19,816 bases of DNA from Aromatoleum sp. (lineage in GTDB: Bacteria; Pseudomonadota; Gammaproteobacteria; Burkholderiales; Casimicrobiaceae), in the NCBI GenBank assembly GCA_010365205.1, contig JAAFGU010000006.1:1-19816 (forward strand), in the 5' to 3' direction. Position 1 is the stretch's first letter, and each line of letters opens with the position of its first letter. The position numbers and the translations under genes were made by a program. The notes beneath the pieces were generated by a model. The model saw only the letters and a program-made list of their open reading frames with translations. It made no database searches and had not been told where the DNA came from. Shown one piece after another: positions 1 through 7,670 of the stretch.

Positions 1-1242
1 CGCGCGACGGTCGCGACATTTCGCGGCGCCCGCGGCGAGATGCTCGACCAGGGGCTCGCGCTGCATTTCCCTGCGCCGCAGTCCTACACGGGCGAGCACG
101 TGCTCGAGCTGCACGGCCATGGCGGGCCTGCCGCGCTGAAGCTGCTGCTCACGCGGTGCGTCGAGCTCGGCGCGCGCGTGGCCGACCCCGGGGAGTTCAC
201 GAAGCGTGCGTTTCTCAACGGCAAGCTCGATCTCGCGCAGGCCGAAGGTGTGGCCGACCTGATCGATGCCGCGACGGCGACCGCGGTGCGCGCCGCGGCG
301 CGCAGCCTATCCGGCGCGTTCTCGCGCGAGATTCACGGACTTGTCGATGCGCTGATAGAGCTGCGGATGTTCACCGAGGCGACGCTCGACTTTCCGGAAG
401 AGGAGGTGGAGTTTCTCGGCGCGGCCGACGGGCGCGGCAGGCTCACGGCGATCCGGGCGCGACTGGGCGGCATCGACGCGCGCGCAAAACAAGGCGCGCT
501 GCTCCGCGAGGGGCTTACCGCGGTTCTGCTCGGACGGCCGAACGTCGGCAAGTCGAGCCTGCTGAATCAGCTCGCGGGTGAGGATGTCGCCATCGTCACG
601 TCGATTGCCGGAACGACGCGCGACGCGGTGCAGACGCAAATCGAAATCCGCGGTATCCCGCTGACCGTCGTCGACACCGCGGGGCTGCGTCCGACCGATG
701 ATCCGATCGAGACGCTCGGAATCGAGCGCACATGGAGCGCCGTCGCGCGCGCCGATGTTGCGCTGGTGCTGGTCGACGAAACGGTGGCGGACGACAGTCT
801 CGGCGCCGCTGACGCCGCGATCCTCGCGCGCCTGCCGGCGGCGCTGCCGCGCATCGTTATCCATAACAAGATCGACCTCACCGGGACGCCCGCGCGCGCG
901 GAATCGAGGGAAGCGGACGCGGCGAGACATCGTCATGTCTGGTTGTCCGCCAAGACCGGCGAGGGAGTCGATCAACTGCGGCATGACGTGCTCATGATGG
1001 CGGACGTGCACGAGGACATGGAAGGCGCGTTTCTCGCGCGCGCGCGCCACTTGAGCGCGCTCCGCGCCGCCGGCGAACGTCTCGCCGTTGCGGCGCAACT
1101 CCTCTGTGCGGGGGTGCCGCCGCTCGAGCTTTTCGCTGAAGAGCTGCGGGGCGCACAGAACGCGCTCGCGACGATTACGGGCGAGTTCACCGCTGACGAC
1201 CTCCTCGGCGTCATCTTCTCCCGATTCTGCATCGGCAAATGA
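1..1242 (+). CDS. mnmE: tRNA uridine-5-carboxymethylaminomethyl(34) synthesis GTPase MnmE, 5'-truncated
   Basis: MnmE is a K+-activated, dimeric GTPase. With MnmG it forms the cytoplasmic complex that installs (carboxymethyl)aminomethyl groups at C5 of wobble uridine 34 in certain tRNAs. The frame is open from base 1, and the residues before the first ATG (position 40) already match the family's N-terminal tetrahydrofolate-binding domain, which continues with FPAPQSYTGEHVLELHGHGG. About 40-45 residues are therefore missing off the window edge; 413 are visible. The G domain carries the P-loop GRPNVGKSS (from base 532), the GTTRD switch I motif, DTAGL, the NKID specificity motif and SAKTGEG. 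The protein ends in the diagnostic FCIGK, whose Cys is required for modification. The stop overlaps the next start as ATGA. The family call is very secure; only the true start is unseen. Confidence 0.97.
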   Translation, partial: RATVATFRGARGEMLDQGLALHFPAPQSYTGEHVLELHGHGGPAALKLLLTRCVELGARVADPGEFTKRAFLNGKLDLAQAEGVADLIDAATATAVRAAARSLSGAFSREIHGLVDALIELRMFTEATLDFPEEEVEFLGAADGRGRLTAIRARLGGIDARAKQGALLREGLTAVLLGRPNVGKSSLLNQLAGEDVAIVTSIAGTTRDAVQTQIEIRGIPLTVVDTAGLRPTDDPIETLGIERTWSAVARADVALVLVDETVADDSLGAADAAILARLPAALPRIVIHNKIDLTGTPARAESREADAARHRHVWLSAKTGEGVDQLRHDVLMMADVHEDMEGAFLARARHLSALRAAGERLAVAAQLLCAGVPPLELFAEELRGAQNALATITGEFTADDLLGVIFSRFCIGK

Positions 1243-2303
1243 AGCCACGGACTGCGCTGCCCTGGTTGGCGGGAAGCTCCCTCGGCATCGTCGCGGGGTG
1301 GCTCTGCAGCCGGCTCGGCACACCGATCCCCTGGATGCTGGGGCCGCTGTTCACGCTGGCCTTCCTCCGCATCGGGGGCGCCAACGTCGATGCGCCTCCT
1401 GGGGGCCGGCAAATAGGTCAGTGGATCATCGGGACGTCGCTCGGGCTCTACTTCACGCCGCAGGTCGTCCGCGAAGTGGCGGGATGGTGGGCGCTGCTCG
1501 CCGCCGGCGCCGTGTTCGCGATTGCGCTCGGGTACGCGACTGGGCTGCTGCTCGCCCGGATGGCCGGAATCGATCGCACGACGGGCGTGTTCGCCTGCGT
1601 GCCGGGCGGCGCGGCGGAGATGGCGGTGTTGGGGGAACGCTTCGGCGCGCGCGTGGATCGTGTGGCCGCGGCACACAGCCTGCGCATCCTGATTGTCGTC
1701 GCCGTGGTGCCGGCCGCTTACGCCTACCTCGACGTGCGCGGCGCCGACCCCTATATCCCCGGCACTACCGTGTTCGACGTGCAAGGTTTCGCGGTGCTGA
1801 TGGCCGCCACGCTTGCCGGCAGCGCCGTGGCGCAGTGGCTCCGGCTGCCGAATGCATTCGTGCTGGGCTCGCTTGCCGTCGCGATTCCGCTGACCGCCAT
1901 GGAAATCAACCTGTCCGCGGTACCGACGCTGGCGTCCAATGCCGGACAGAGCCTGCTCGGGTGCGCGCTGGGCGCACGCTTCCAATCCGATTTTCTGCGC
2001 GGGGCGACGCGGTTTGTCGCTTCGGTAAGCGCCGTGGTGCTGGGAGCGATCGCGCTGTCCGCCGCATTCGGATGGGGGCTGGCGCGGGCCTCGGGGCTGC
2101 ATCCGGCAACGCTCGTCCTCGGCACCGCGCCCGGTGGCATCGCCGAGATGTGCATCACGGCGAAGGTGCTGCAACTCGGTGTCCCGCTCGTCACGGCGTT
2201 TCACGTGACGCGCGTCGTCGTCCTGCTGTTGCTGACGGCGCCATTGTTCTCGCGCGTCCAGGCGTGGCGCCGCGAGCGGAATCGAACCATGCCGAAGCCA
2301 TGA
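1239..2303 (+). CDS. AbrB-family integral membrane protein (putative transporter or regulator)
   Basis: This 354-residue, highly hydrophobic protein belongs to the membrane AbrB family (often mislabelled 'ammonia monooxygenase'). It is unrelated to the DNA-binding AbrB of Bacillus. The sequence shows an internal duplication. The first half has PWMLGPLF then CVPGGAAEMAVLGERFG and a hydrophobic segment; the second half has PNAFVLGSLAVA then TAPGGIAEMCITAKVLQLG and VTAFHVTRVVVLLLL. The repeated PGG(A/I)AEM signature is the hallmark. About nine to eleven membrane spans can be drawn by eye. The start ATG overlaps the mnmE stop by 4 bases (ATGA at 1239), and its own stop overlaps the tam start the same way, so the three genes are probably translationally coupled. 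Members of this family have been proposed to transport or tolerate small compounds such as glyphosate, but no substrate can be inferred here. Confidence 0.88.
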   Translation: MKPRTALPWLAGSSLGIVAGWLCSRLGTPIPWMLGPLFTLAFLRIGGANVDAPPGGRQIGQWIIGTSLGLYFTPQVVREVAGWWALLAAGAVFAIALGYATGLLLARMAGIDRTTGVFACVPGGAAEMAVLGERFGARVDRVAAAHSLRILIVVAVVPAAYAYLDVRGADPYIPGTTVFDVQGFAVLMAATLAGSAVAQWLRLPNAFVLGSLAVAIPLTAMEINLSAVPTLASNAGQSLLGCALGARFQSDFLRGATRFVASVSAVVLGAIALSAAFGWGLARASGLHPATLVLGTAPGGIAEMCITAKVLQLGVPLVTAFHVTRVVVLLLLTAPLFSRVQAWRRERNRTMPKP

Positions 2304-3082
2304 CCTGGAATCCGGGCCAATACTTGAGCTACGAGCACGCCCGGATGCGTCCGGCGCTTGACCTGCTCGCGCGGATTCCGCTGACGGCGCCGGGCGCCAT
2401 CGTCGATCTGGGTTGCGGCGCCGGCAACGTCGCGCAGGTTCTTGCGGCGCGATGGCCGCAAGCGAGAATAGTCGGCGTCGACAGTTCGGGCGCGATGCTG
2501 GCGACCGCGCGCGACGCGACGCTAGGCGACGCGCGATTTACGTGGATCGAGGCCGATCTCGGCGCATGGACGCCGGAGACCGCGCCGGATCTCGTGTTCA
2601 GCAATGCCGCCTTGCATTGGCTCAACGATCACGCCACGCTCGTCCCCCGCCTGCTTGCGGCCGTCGCGGCAGGCGGCGCGCTTGCGGTGCAGATGCCGGA
2701 CAACTTCGCGGCGCCGTCGCATGCGGCGCTGTTCGAAGTGGCGACGCGTCCGGAGTGGCGCGACCGCCTGGCCCGGTGCGTACGCTCGAATCCCGTGTGT
2801 CCGATGACGGATTACCTGCGCTGGCTTGCTGCGGCATCCGCGGTTGATTTGTGGACGACCGAGTATATGCATTTGCTGCCGGGCTTGGACGGTGGCGAGC
2901 ACCCGGTCGTCGCGTGGATGAAGGGCGCCGCGCTGACGCCGTTTCTCGCCGCGCTCGACGACGATGCGCGACCGCGGTTTATCGCCGACTACCGCGAACG
3001 AATCGCCGCGGCGTATCCGCCGCTCGACGATGGGCGCGTCCCGTTTCCGTTCCGCCGTCGATTCGTCGTCGCGATGCGTTGA
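2300..3082 (+). CDS. tam: Trans-aconitate 2-methyltransferase
   Basis: This is a class I SAM-dependent methyltransferase that methyl-esterifies trans-aconitate, a spontaneous by-product and inhibitor of the citric acid cycle. The 260-residue product matches the family length (E. coli Tam is 252). It begins with the typical MTWNPGQYLSYEHARMRPA. It has the SAM motif I IVDLGCGAGNVAQVLA near residues 33-48, followed by an acidic ribose-binding end of strand 2 (VGVDSS), and then DLVFSNAALHWLNDH. The ATG at 2300 is chosen because it overlaps the AbrB-family stop (ATGA) and reproduces the conserved N-terminus; no good Shine-Dalgarno is present, which fits coupled translation. It is the last gene of the mnmE-AbrB-tam run. 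Another small-molecule methyltransferase activity cannot be excluded. Confidence 0.9.
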   Translation: MTWNPGQYLSYEHARMRPALDLLARIPLTAPGAIVDLGCGAGNVAQVLAARWPQARIVGVDSSGAMLATARDATLGDARFTWIEADLGAWTPETAPDLVFSNAALHWLNDHATLVPRLLAAVAAGGALAVQMPDNFAAPSHAALFEVATRPEWRDRLARCVRSNPVCPMTDYLRWLAAASAVDLWTTEYMHLLPGLDGGEHPVVAWMKGAALTPFLAALDDDARPRFIADYRERIAAAYPPLDDGRVPFPFRRRFVVAMR

Positions 3083-3222
3083 CGCGATTGGTAAGGCCAC
3101 TCGGCCACGCAGTCGCGGGGCTTTCGGCCGCCCTTCGCGACATGCTAGATTTCCGGATTATCGACCGCCGCGCCAGACGGCGGCTGCGCAGTTTTCATTC
3201 CCGCCACTTTCCGAGCCGCACG

Positions 3223-5079
3223 ATGAACCAATCCGATTCGCTGTCCGTCCTCGCGGCCGCTCAGGCCGCCGTCGATGCGCCGTGGTACGTCCGCCACCTG
3301 CGTCTGCTGGGATGGGTCCGGGAAATCGCGGATCTGACCAAGCCCGAACGCGTACTCTGGTGCGACGGCAGCCAGGCCGAGTACGACGGTCTGTGCGCCG
3401 AGATGGTCGCCGCCGGCACCCTGACGAAACTCGATCCGGCGAAACGGCCAAACAGTTATCTCGCGCGGTCCGATCCGTCCGATGTGGCGCGGGTCGAGGA
3501 CCGCACTTTCATTTGCAGCGCGAAGGAAGAAGACTCGGGTCCGACCAACAACTGGCGCGCCCCGGCCGAGATGCGCAAGACGTTAGCCGGGTTGTTCGAT
3601 GGGTGCATGCGCGGCCGCACGATGTACGTCGTGCCATTTTCGATGGGACCGCTCGGCAGCCACATCGCGCACATCGGCATCGAGATTTCCGACAGCCCGT
3701 ATGTTGCCGTCAACATGAAACTGATGACGCGCATGGGTCGGGCGGTGTTCGATGTTCTCCGCGCCGAGGGTCCGTTCGTTCCCTGCGTGCATTCGGTCGG
3801 CATGCCGCTCGCCGCCGGACAGCGCGATGCGCGCTGGCCCTGCAACAAGGAACACAAGTACATCGTCCACTTTCCCGAAACCCGGGAGATCTGGTCGTAC
3901 GGTTCGGGATATGGCGGCAACGCGCTGCTCGGCAAGAAGTGCTTCGCGCTGAGGATCGCGTCGGTGATGGGTCGTGACGAGGGTTGGCTTGCCGAGCACA
4001 TGCTAATACTTGGCGTGACGGCGCCGACCGGCGAGAAGACCTACGTAACGGCCGCATTCCCCAGTGCCTGCGGCAAGACCAATTTTGCGATGCTGATTCC
4101 GCCGAAGGCGCTTGCGGGCTGGACGGTGACGACGATCGGCGACGATATCGCGTGGATCAAGCCGCACGCCGACGGGAAGCTCTATGCGATCAATCCGGAG
4201 GCCGGCTATTTCGGCGTCGCGCCGGGGACGTCGTACGAATCGAATCCGAACGCGATGGACACGCTGAAGGCGAACGTGATCTTCACCAACGTCGCGCTGA
4301 CGGAGGACGGCGACGTCTGGTGGGAAGGCATGACGAAGACGACGCCCGCGCGGCTCACCGATTGGCAAGGCAATCAGTGGACGCCGGATAGCGGCCGCAA
4401 GGCGGCGCACCCGAACGCGCGCTTCACTGTCGCGGCCACGCAGTGCCCGTCGCTCGATCCGAACTGGGACAACCCCGACGGCGTGCCGATCGATGCGTTC
4501 GTGTTCGGCGCCCGACGCGGCGACACGGTGCCGCTGGTGGTGGAGGCCGCTTCGTGGGAAGAGGGCGTATACAAGGCGGCGACGATGGGCTCGGAGACCA
4601 CGGCGGCGGCGGCGGGCAAGGTCGGCGAGGTTCGGCGTGATCCGTTTGCGATGTTGCCGTTTTGCGGTTATCACATTGGCGACTATTTCGCCCACTGGCT
4701 GAAGATGGGGAAGGCCGTCGCGGCACCGCCCAAGCTCTTCAATGTGAACTGGTTCCGAACCGATGAGAACGGCAAGTTCGCGTGGCCCGGATTCGGTCAG
4801 AACATGCGCGTGTTGCAATGGATCGTCGAGCGGTGCCGGAGCCGGGGACACGCGGTCGAAACGCCGCTCGGCCTGGAACCGGCCTACGGCGATCTCGACT
4901 GGACGGGGCTCGATTTCGCGCCCGAAAAATTCGCGGCGATGATGAAGGCCGACCATAAGCTGTGGGTCCGGGAGCTGGCGGCGCACGATGAATTGTTTGC
5001 GAAGCTGGGAGACAAGCGTCCGGCGGCGCTCTCTGCCGAACGAGCGAGGTTGGGAGCCCGGCTCTCGGCAGCGCCTTAG
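3223..5079 (+). CDS. pckG: Phosphoenolpyruvate carboxykinase (GTP)
   Basis: This cytosolic enzyme interconverts oxaloacetate + GTP with PEP + CO2 + GDP at the gluconeogenic branch point. The 618-residue product has the GTP-PEPCK family length. Visible motifs are the kinase-1a P-loop FPSACGKTNFAM (Phe279 to Met290, with reactive Cys283 and Lys285) and IGDDIAWIKPHADGKLYAINPEAGYFGVAPGTS split across the metal- and guanine-binding region. Also present are NWFRTDENGKFAWPGFGQNMRVL and the PCNKEHKYIVHFP segment. ATG 3223 gives the expected N-terminus (MNQSDSL), although the frame is open further upstream and the Shine-Dalgarno is weak. It lies 140 bases after tam, so it probably has its own promoter. 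No clear rho-independent terminator follows immediately. The call is secure. Confidence 0.97.
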   Translation: MNQSDSLSVLAAAQAAVDAPWYVRHLRLLGWVREIADLTKPERVLWCDGSQAEYDGLCAEMVAAGTLTKLDPAKRPNSYLARSDPSDVARVEDRTFICSAKEEDSGPTNNWRAPAEMRKTLAGLFDGCMRGRTMYVVPFSMGPLGSHIAHIGIEISDSPYVAVNMKLMTRMGRAVFDVLRAEGPFVPCVHSVGMPLAAGQRDARWPCNKEHKYIVHFPETREIWSYGSGYGGNALLGKKCFALRIASVMGRDEGWLAEHMLILGVTAPTGEKTYVTAAFPSACGKTNFAMLIPPKALAGWTVTTIGDDIAWIKPHADGKLYAINPEAGYFGVAPGTSYESNPNAMDTLKANVIFTNVALTEDGDVWWEGMTKTTPARLTDWQGNQWTPDSGRKAAHPNARFTVAATQCPSLDPNWDNPDGVPIDAFVFGARRGDTVPLVVEAASWEEGVYKAATMGSETTAAAAGKVGEVRRDPFAMLPFCGYHIGDYFAHWLKMGKAVAAPPKLFNVNWFRTDENGKFAWPGFGQNMRVLQWIVERCRSRGHAVETPLGLEPAYGDLDWTGLDFAPEKFAAMMKADHKLWVRELAAHDELFAKLGDKRPAALSAERARLGARLSAAP

Positions 5080-5126
5080 CCGACTGCGTCGCTGATCGGA
5101 GCATGCGAACATTCGGGTTCGGGCTG

Positions 5127-5168
5127 AAATTACGTAACAGATTGTTTTTACATAATATAACGAAAATT
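5127..5168 (+). promoter_or_regulatory. AT-rich island with promoter-like elements, possible unwinding element
   Basis: Only 8 of these 42 bases are G or C, in otherwise GC-rich DNA. It contains the 8-bp palindrome TTACGTAA (5130-5137). It also has a plausible sigma70-type pair, GTAACA (5134-5139, 4/6 to consensus) and TATAAC (5156-5161, 5/6), with a 16-base spacer. No gene starts for more than 500 bases downstream. It could be a promoter for a noncoding transcript or an AT-rich unwinding element. The absence of DnaA boxes argues against a complete oriC here. Confidence 0.35.
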
Positions 5169-5425
5169 CTCGTCAGCGGGCCACAGCCAGCGAGTCGACT
5201 TGAGCCCCCGCGACATCGGCGCTCGCGGCCACTCCAGCCGGCCCCGCGAATCCGGGGGCGAGGACTTTGGTCGGGAACGCAGGGATCGCGGGGACGCAAT
5301 AAATGGCGCCGGGCGCCGACCTGCCGATACCGACGATTCGGGGCATTTGCGCAGGGAACGGGGGCAGGTGTCGCGGCGTTTTCGCGGGTCCCGCCGCGTG
5401 ACCAAGCGAATCCGGCGGGCCGCAA

Positions 5426-5441
5426 TGTTCCACGTGAAACC
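5426..5441 (+). promoter_or_regulatory. parS: parS centromere site 1 (ParB binding)
   Basis: TGTTCCACGTGAAACC matches the near-universal bacterial parS consensus TGTTNCACGTGAAACA at all but the last base. It lies in the noncoding region 3.8 kb upstream of parB, 179 bases from a second site. ParB loads here and spreads as a CTP-dependent clamp to form the partition complex. Confidence 0.88.
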
Positions 5442-5508
5442 ACGCAAGTCTGGCGGGCGCTGCACCCCGTCGGCGGATCGTCAGGTTGGGCCGCGGCGCT
5501 GGGCACTT

Positions 5509-5534
5509 GGCGACGCCATCGCGTCGCCGTTTTC
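5509..5534 (+). terminator. Terminator-like hairpin in the intergenic region
   Basis: GGCGACGC (5509-5516) and GCGTCGCC (5521-5528) form a perfect 8-bp stem with a CATC loop, followed by GTTTTC. The U-tract is short, so termination efficiency is doubtful. On the plus strand it would end a transcript begun near 5168, or pckG read-through; it lies between the two parS sites. It may equally be a DNA cruciform or chance. Confidence 0.35.
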
Positions 5535-5604
5535 GAGGTGCCGCCAGCGGCCGCTCCAGCGCCGAACGGGTTCGCCGGGGACCGCCGGCGCAGACTGCGC
5601 AAAG

Positions 5605-5620
5605 TGTTCCACGTGGAACA
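5605..5620 (+). promoter_or_regulatory. parS: parS centromere site 2 (ParB binding), perfect palindrome
   Basis: TGTTCCACGTGGAACA is a perfect 16-bp inverted repeat and one of the classical proteobacterial chromosomal parS variants. It sits about 60 bases upstream of the mnmG promoter-like elements, so ParB bound here or spreading from here could influence expression of the mnmG-rsmG-parAB operon. Confidence 0.93.
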
Positions 5621-5662
5621 TTACAATTGGTCAAGCCGCCGCGTGGCGGGCGGGCCAACCGC

Positions 5663-5691
5663 TTTTCCGTACACCGGGATTGCCGTATGAT
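5663..5691 (+). promoter_or_regulatory. Putative promoter of the mnmG-rsmG-parAB operon
   Basis: TATGAT (5686-5691) matches the sigma70 -10 box at 5 of 6 positions. TTTTCC (5663-5668), a weak -35, lies 17 bases upstream. The expected transcription start near 5698 leaves a leader of about 40 bases, AT-rich at its end, before the mnmG ATG. Confidence 0.45.
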
Positions 5692-5738
5692 GCACCCTCG
5701 GGGCAGGATCGTTGCCGGACAAATTCATCAATAAAATC

Positions 5739-7670
5739 ATGATCTTTCCATCTCGCTTTGAGGTCATCATTGTCGGTGGCGGCCATGCCGGGACCGAAGC
5801 GGCGCTCGCCTCCGCGCGGATGGGGGCGAAGACCCTGCTCCTTACGCACAACATCGAGACCCTCGGTCAGATGTCGTGCAACCCGTCGATCGGCGGGATC
5901 GGCAAGGGTCATTTGGTTCGGGAAGTGGACGCACTGGGCGGGGCGATGGCGATCGCCACCGACGAGGCCGGAATCCAGTTCCGCATCCTCAATGGCAGCC
6001 GGGGTCCCGCAGTCCGGGCGACACGCGCACAGGCGGATCGGGTGCTGTACAAGCAGGCGATCCGCGCCCGGCTCGAAAGCCAGCCCAACCTGACGCTGTT
6101 CCAGGGAGCCGTCGACGACCTGACGCTCGACGGTGATGGTGCCGACGCGCGCGTGACAGGCGTCGTCATGCAGATCGGCCTTCGTTTCGAAGCCGACGCG
6201 GTCGTCCTGACGACGGGGACGTTCCTGTCCGGACTGATCCACGTCGGCTTGCAGCACTACGAGGCCGGACGAGCAGGGGATCCGCCGGCGAAGACGCTCG
6301 CCGCGCGGTTGCGTGAACTGCGGTTGCCCGCGGGACGGTTGAAGACCGGCACGCCGCCGCGGCTCGATGGCCGGACGATCGATTTTTCGTTGCTCGAGGC
6401 GCAACCCGGCGACGAACCGGTTCCCGTGTTCAGCTTCGTCGGCACGCGCGCGATGCATCCACGCCAGGTGCCGTGCTGGATCACTCACACGAACGAGCGC
6501 ACGCACGAGATCATTCGCGGCGGACTCGATCGCTCGCCGCTGTTCACCGGTCTGATCAAGGGCGTCGGGCCGCGTTATTGTCCTTCGATCGAGGACAAGG
6601 TCGTGCGCTTTGCCGAGCGGACGAGCCATCAGATTTTTCTCGAGCCCGAAGGCCTTGCAACGACCGAGGTCTACCCGAACGGGATCTCGACGTCGCTGCC
6701 GTTTGACGTGCAGCTGGCGCTGGTGCGGTCGATGAAAGGCTGCGAGCACGCGCACATCCTGCGTCCCGGCTATTCGATCGAATACGATTTTTTCGATCCG
6801 CGCGGATTGAAGGCGACACTGGAAACCAAAGCGATCCGCGGACTTTTTTTCGCCGGCCAGATCAACGGAACGACGGGCTACGAAGAGGCGGCCGCACAGG
6901 GCATTCTCGCCGGGATCAACGCCGGGCGCCTGGTGCGCGGCGAGGTCGGCTGGTCGCCGCGGCGCGATGAAGCCTATCTCGGCGTGCTGGTGGACGATCT
7001 GATCACGCGCGGCGTCTCCGAGCCCTACCGGATGTTCACGTCGCGCGCCGAATACAGGCTGCAGCTGCGCGAGGACAACGCCGATCTGCGGCTTACCGAG
7101 ACCGGCCGCAGGCTCGGTGTCGTCGACGACGTACGCTGGGGCGCGTATGCGCGCAAGCGCGACGCCGTCGCGCGCGAACTCGAGCGCTTGAACACGACGT
7201 TCGTGAACCCGAACGTCGTTGCGATGCACGACGCCCAGCGCGTGCTTGGGCAGCCGATCGAACACGAATACTCGCTCGCCGAACTCTTGCGCCGCCCGAA
7301 CGTCACGTACGCAACGCTCGCGACGCTGCCGGCCGCCGGCGCCGCCGTGTCCGATCCGATCGTGGCCGAGCAGGTCGAGATCGCGACCAAATACGCCGGA
7401 TACATCGATCGCCAGCACGACGAGATCGCGCGCCGTCGCGGACAGGACGATCAACCGCTGCCGACGGACCTTGACTATCGCAGCGTGCGCGGCCTGTCGA
7501 CCGAAGTGCAGCAGAAACTGAATCAGCATCGGCCGGAAACGATCGGGCAGGCATCGCGCATCTCCGGGATTACGCCCGCCGCGATTGCGCTTTTGCTCGT
7601 GCACCTGAAGCGAGGCTTCGTCGGAGAGACCCACGGCAGCGGCGCGCCAGGCAAGCGGCGATCGGCGTGA
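5739..7670 (+). CDS. mnmG: tRNA uridine-5-carboxymethylaminomethyl(34) synthesis enzyme MnmG (GidA)
   Basis: This FAD/NADH-dependent protein works with MnmE on wobble U34 of tRNA. The 643-residue product shows the Rossmann FAD motif VGGGHAGTEAALASARMG near the N-terminus. It also has the signature GQMSCNPSIGGIGKGHL with Cys47, then TTGTFLSGLIHVG, the second signature GTTGYEEAAAQGILAGINA, and the C-terminal YAGYIDRQHDEI region that contacts MnmE. ATG 5739 is chosen because MIFPSRFEVIIVGGG matches the usual start; an in-frame TTG at 5712 would add nine residues, and neither has a strong Shine-Dalgarno at good spacing. The stop overlaps rsmG (GTGA). MnmE itself is at the other end of this window, so the two partners are encoded within about 4.5 kb. 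Confidence 0.97.
   Translation: MIFPSRFEVIIVGGGHAGTEAALASARMGAKTLLLTHNIETLGQMSCNPSIGGIGKGHLVREVDALGGAMAIATDEAGIQFRILNGSRGPAVRATRAQADRVLYKQAIRARLESQPNLTLFQGAVDDLTLDGDGADARVTGVVMQIGLRFEADAVVLTTGTFLSGLIHVGLQHYEAGRAGDPPAKTLAARLRELRLPAGRLKTGTPPRLDGRTIDFSLLEAQPGDEPVPVFSFVGTRAMHPRQVPCWITHTNERTHEIIRGGLDRSPLFTGLIKGVGPRYCPSIEDKVVRFAERTSHQIFLEPEGLATTEVYPNGISTSLPFDVQLALVRSMKGCEHAHILRPGYSIEYDFFDPRGLKATLETKAIRGLFFAGQINGTTGYEEAAAQGILAGINAGRLVRGEVGWSPRRDEAYLGVLVDDLITRGVSEPYRMFTSRAEYRLQLREDNADLRLTETGRRLGVVDDVRWGAYARKRDAVARELERLNTTFVNPNVVAMHDAQRVLGQPIEHEYSLAELLRRPNVTYATLATLPAAGAAVSDPIVAEQVEIATKYAGYIDRQHDEIARRRGQDDQPLPTDLDYRSVRGLSTEVQQKLNQHRPETIGQASRISGITPAAIALLLVHLKRGFVGETHGSGAPGKRRSA

Larger units (their letters stand above)
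5080..5738. other. Gene-free intergenic region with parS sites, AT-rich island and mnmG leader
   Basis: There are about 660 bases with no convincing protein gene. Open frames exist on both strands, but they are low-complexity Arg/Pro/Gly-rich readings typical of high-GC noncoding DNA and they share no recognisable family. The region contains an 81% A+T island (5127-5168), two parS-like sites (5426-5441 and 5605-5620), a perfect 8-bp-stem hairpin (5509-5528), a 10-mer GCGAATCCGG seen at 5246 and 5406, and a promoter-like pair before mnmG. No TTATCCACA-type DnaA box was found on either strand. The position next to mnmG-rsmG-parAB fits an origin-proximal centromere region. Confidence 0.75.

Noticed and set aside
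972..2204. Long minus-strand open frame (410 codons) opposite mnmE and the AbrB gene
   Set aside because: Composition is Arg/His/Gln/Pro-rich without any motif. It is the antisense shadow expected in GC-rich DNA opposite well-recognised genes.
2197..2212. parS-like CGTTTCACGTGACGCG inside the AbrB-family gene
   Set aside because: It matches only about 12 of 16 consensus positions and its right arm is broken. It encodes a conserved FHVTR stretch, so it is explained by coding.
5080..5738. Complete oriC
   Set aside because: AT-rich island and parS sites are suggestive, but no TTATCCACA-type DnaA box was found on either strand and dnaA is not in the window.
5103..5742. Overlapping plus- and minus-strand open frames in the parS-containing intergenic region
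   Set aside because: They read through the palindromic parS sites, giving typical by-products such as FHVKP, CSTWN and FHVEH. They lack ribosome sites and resemble no family.
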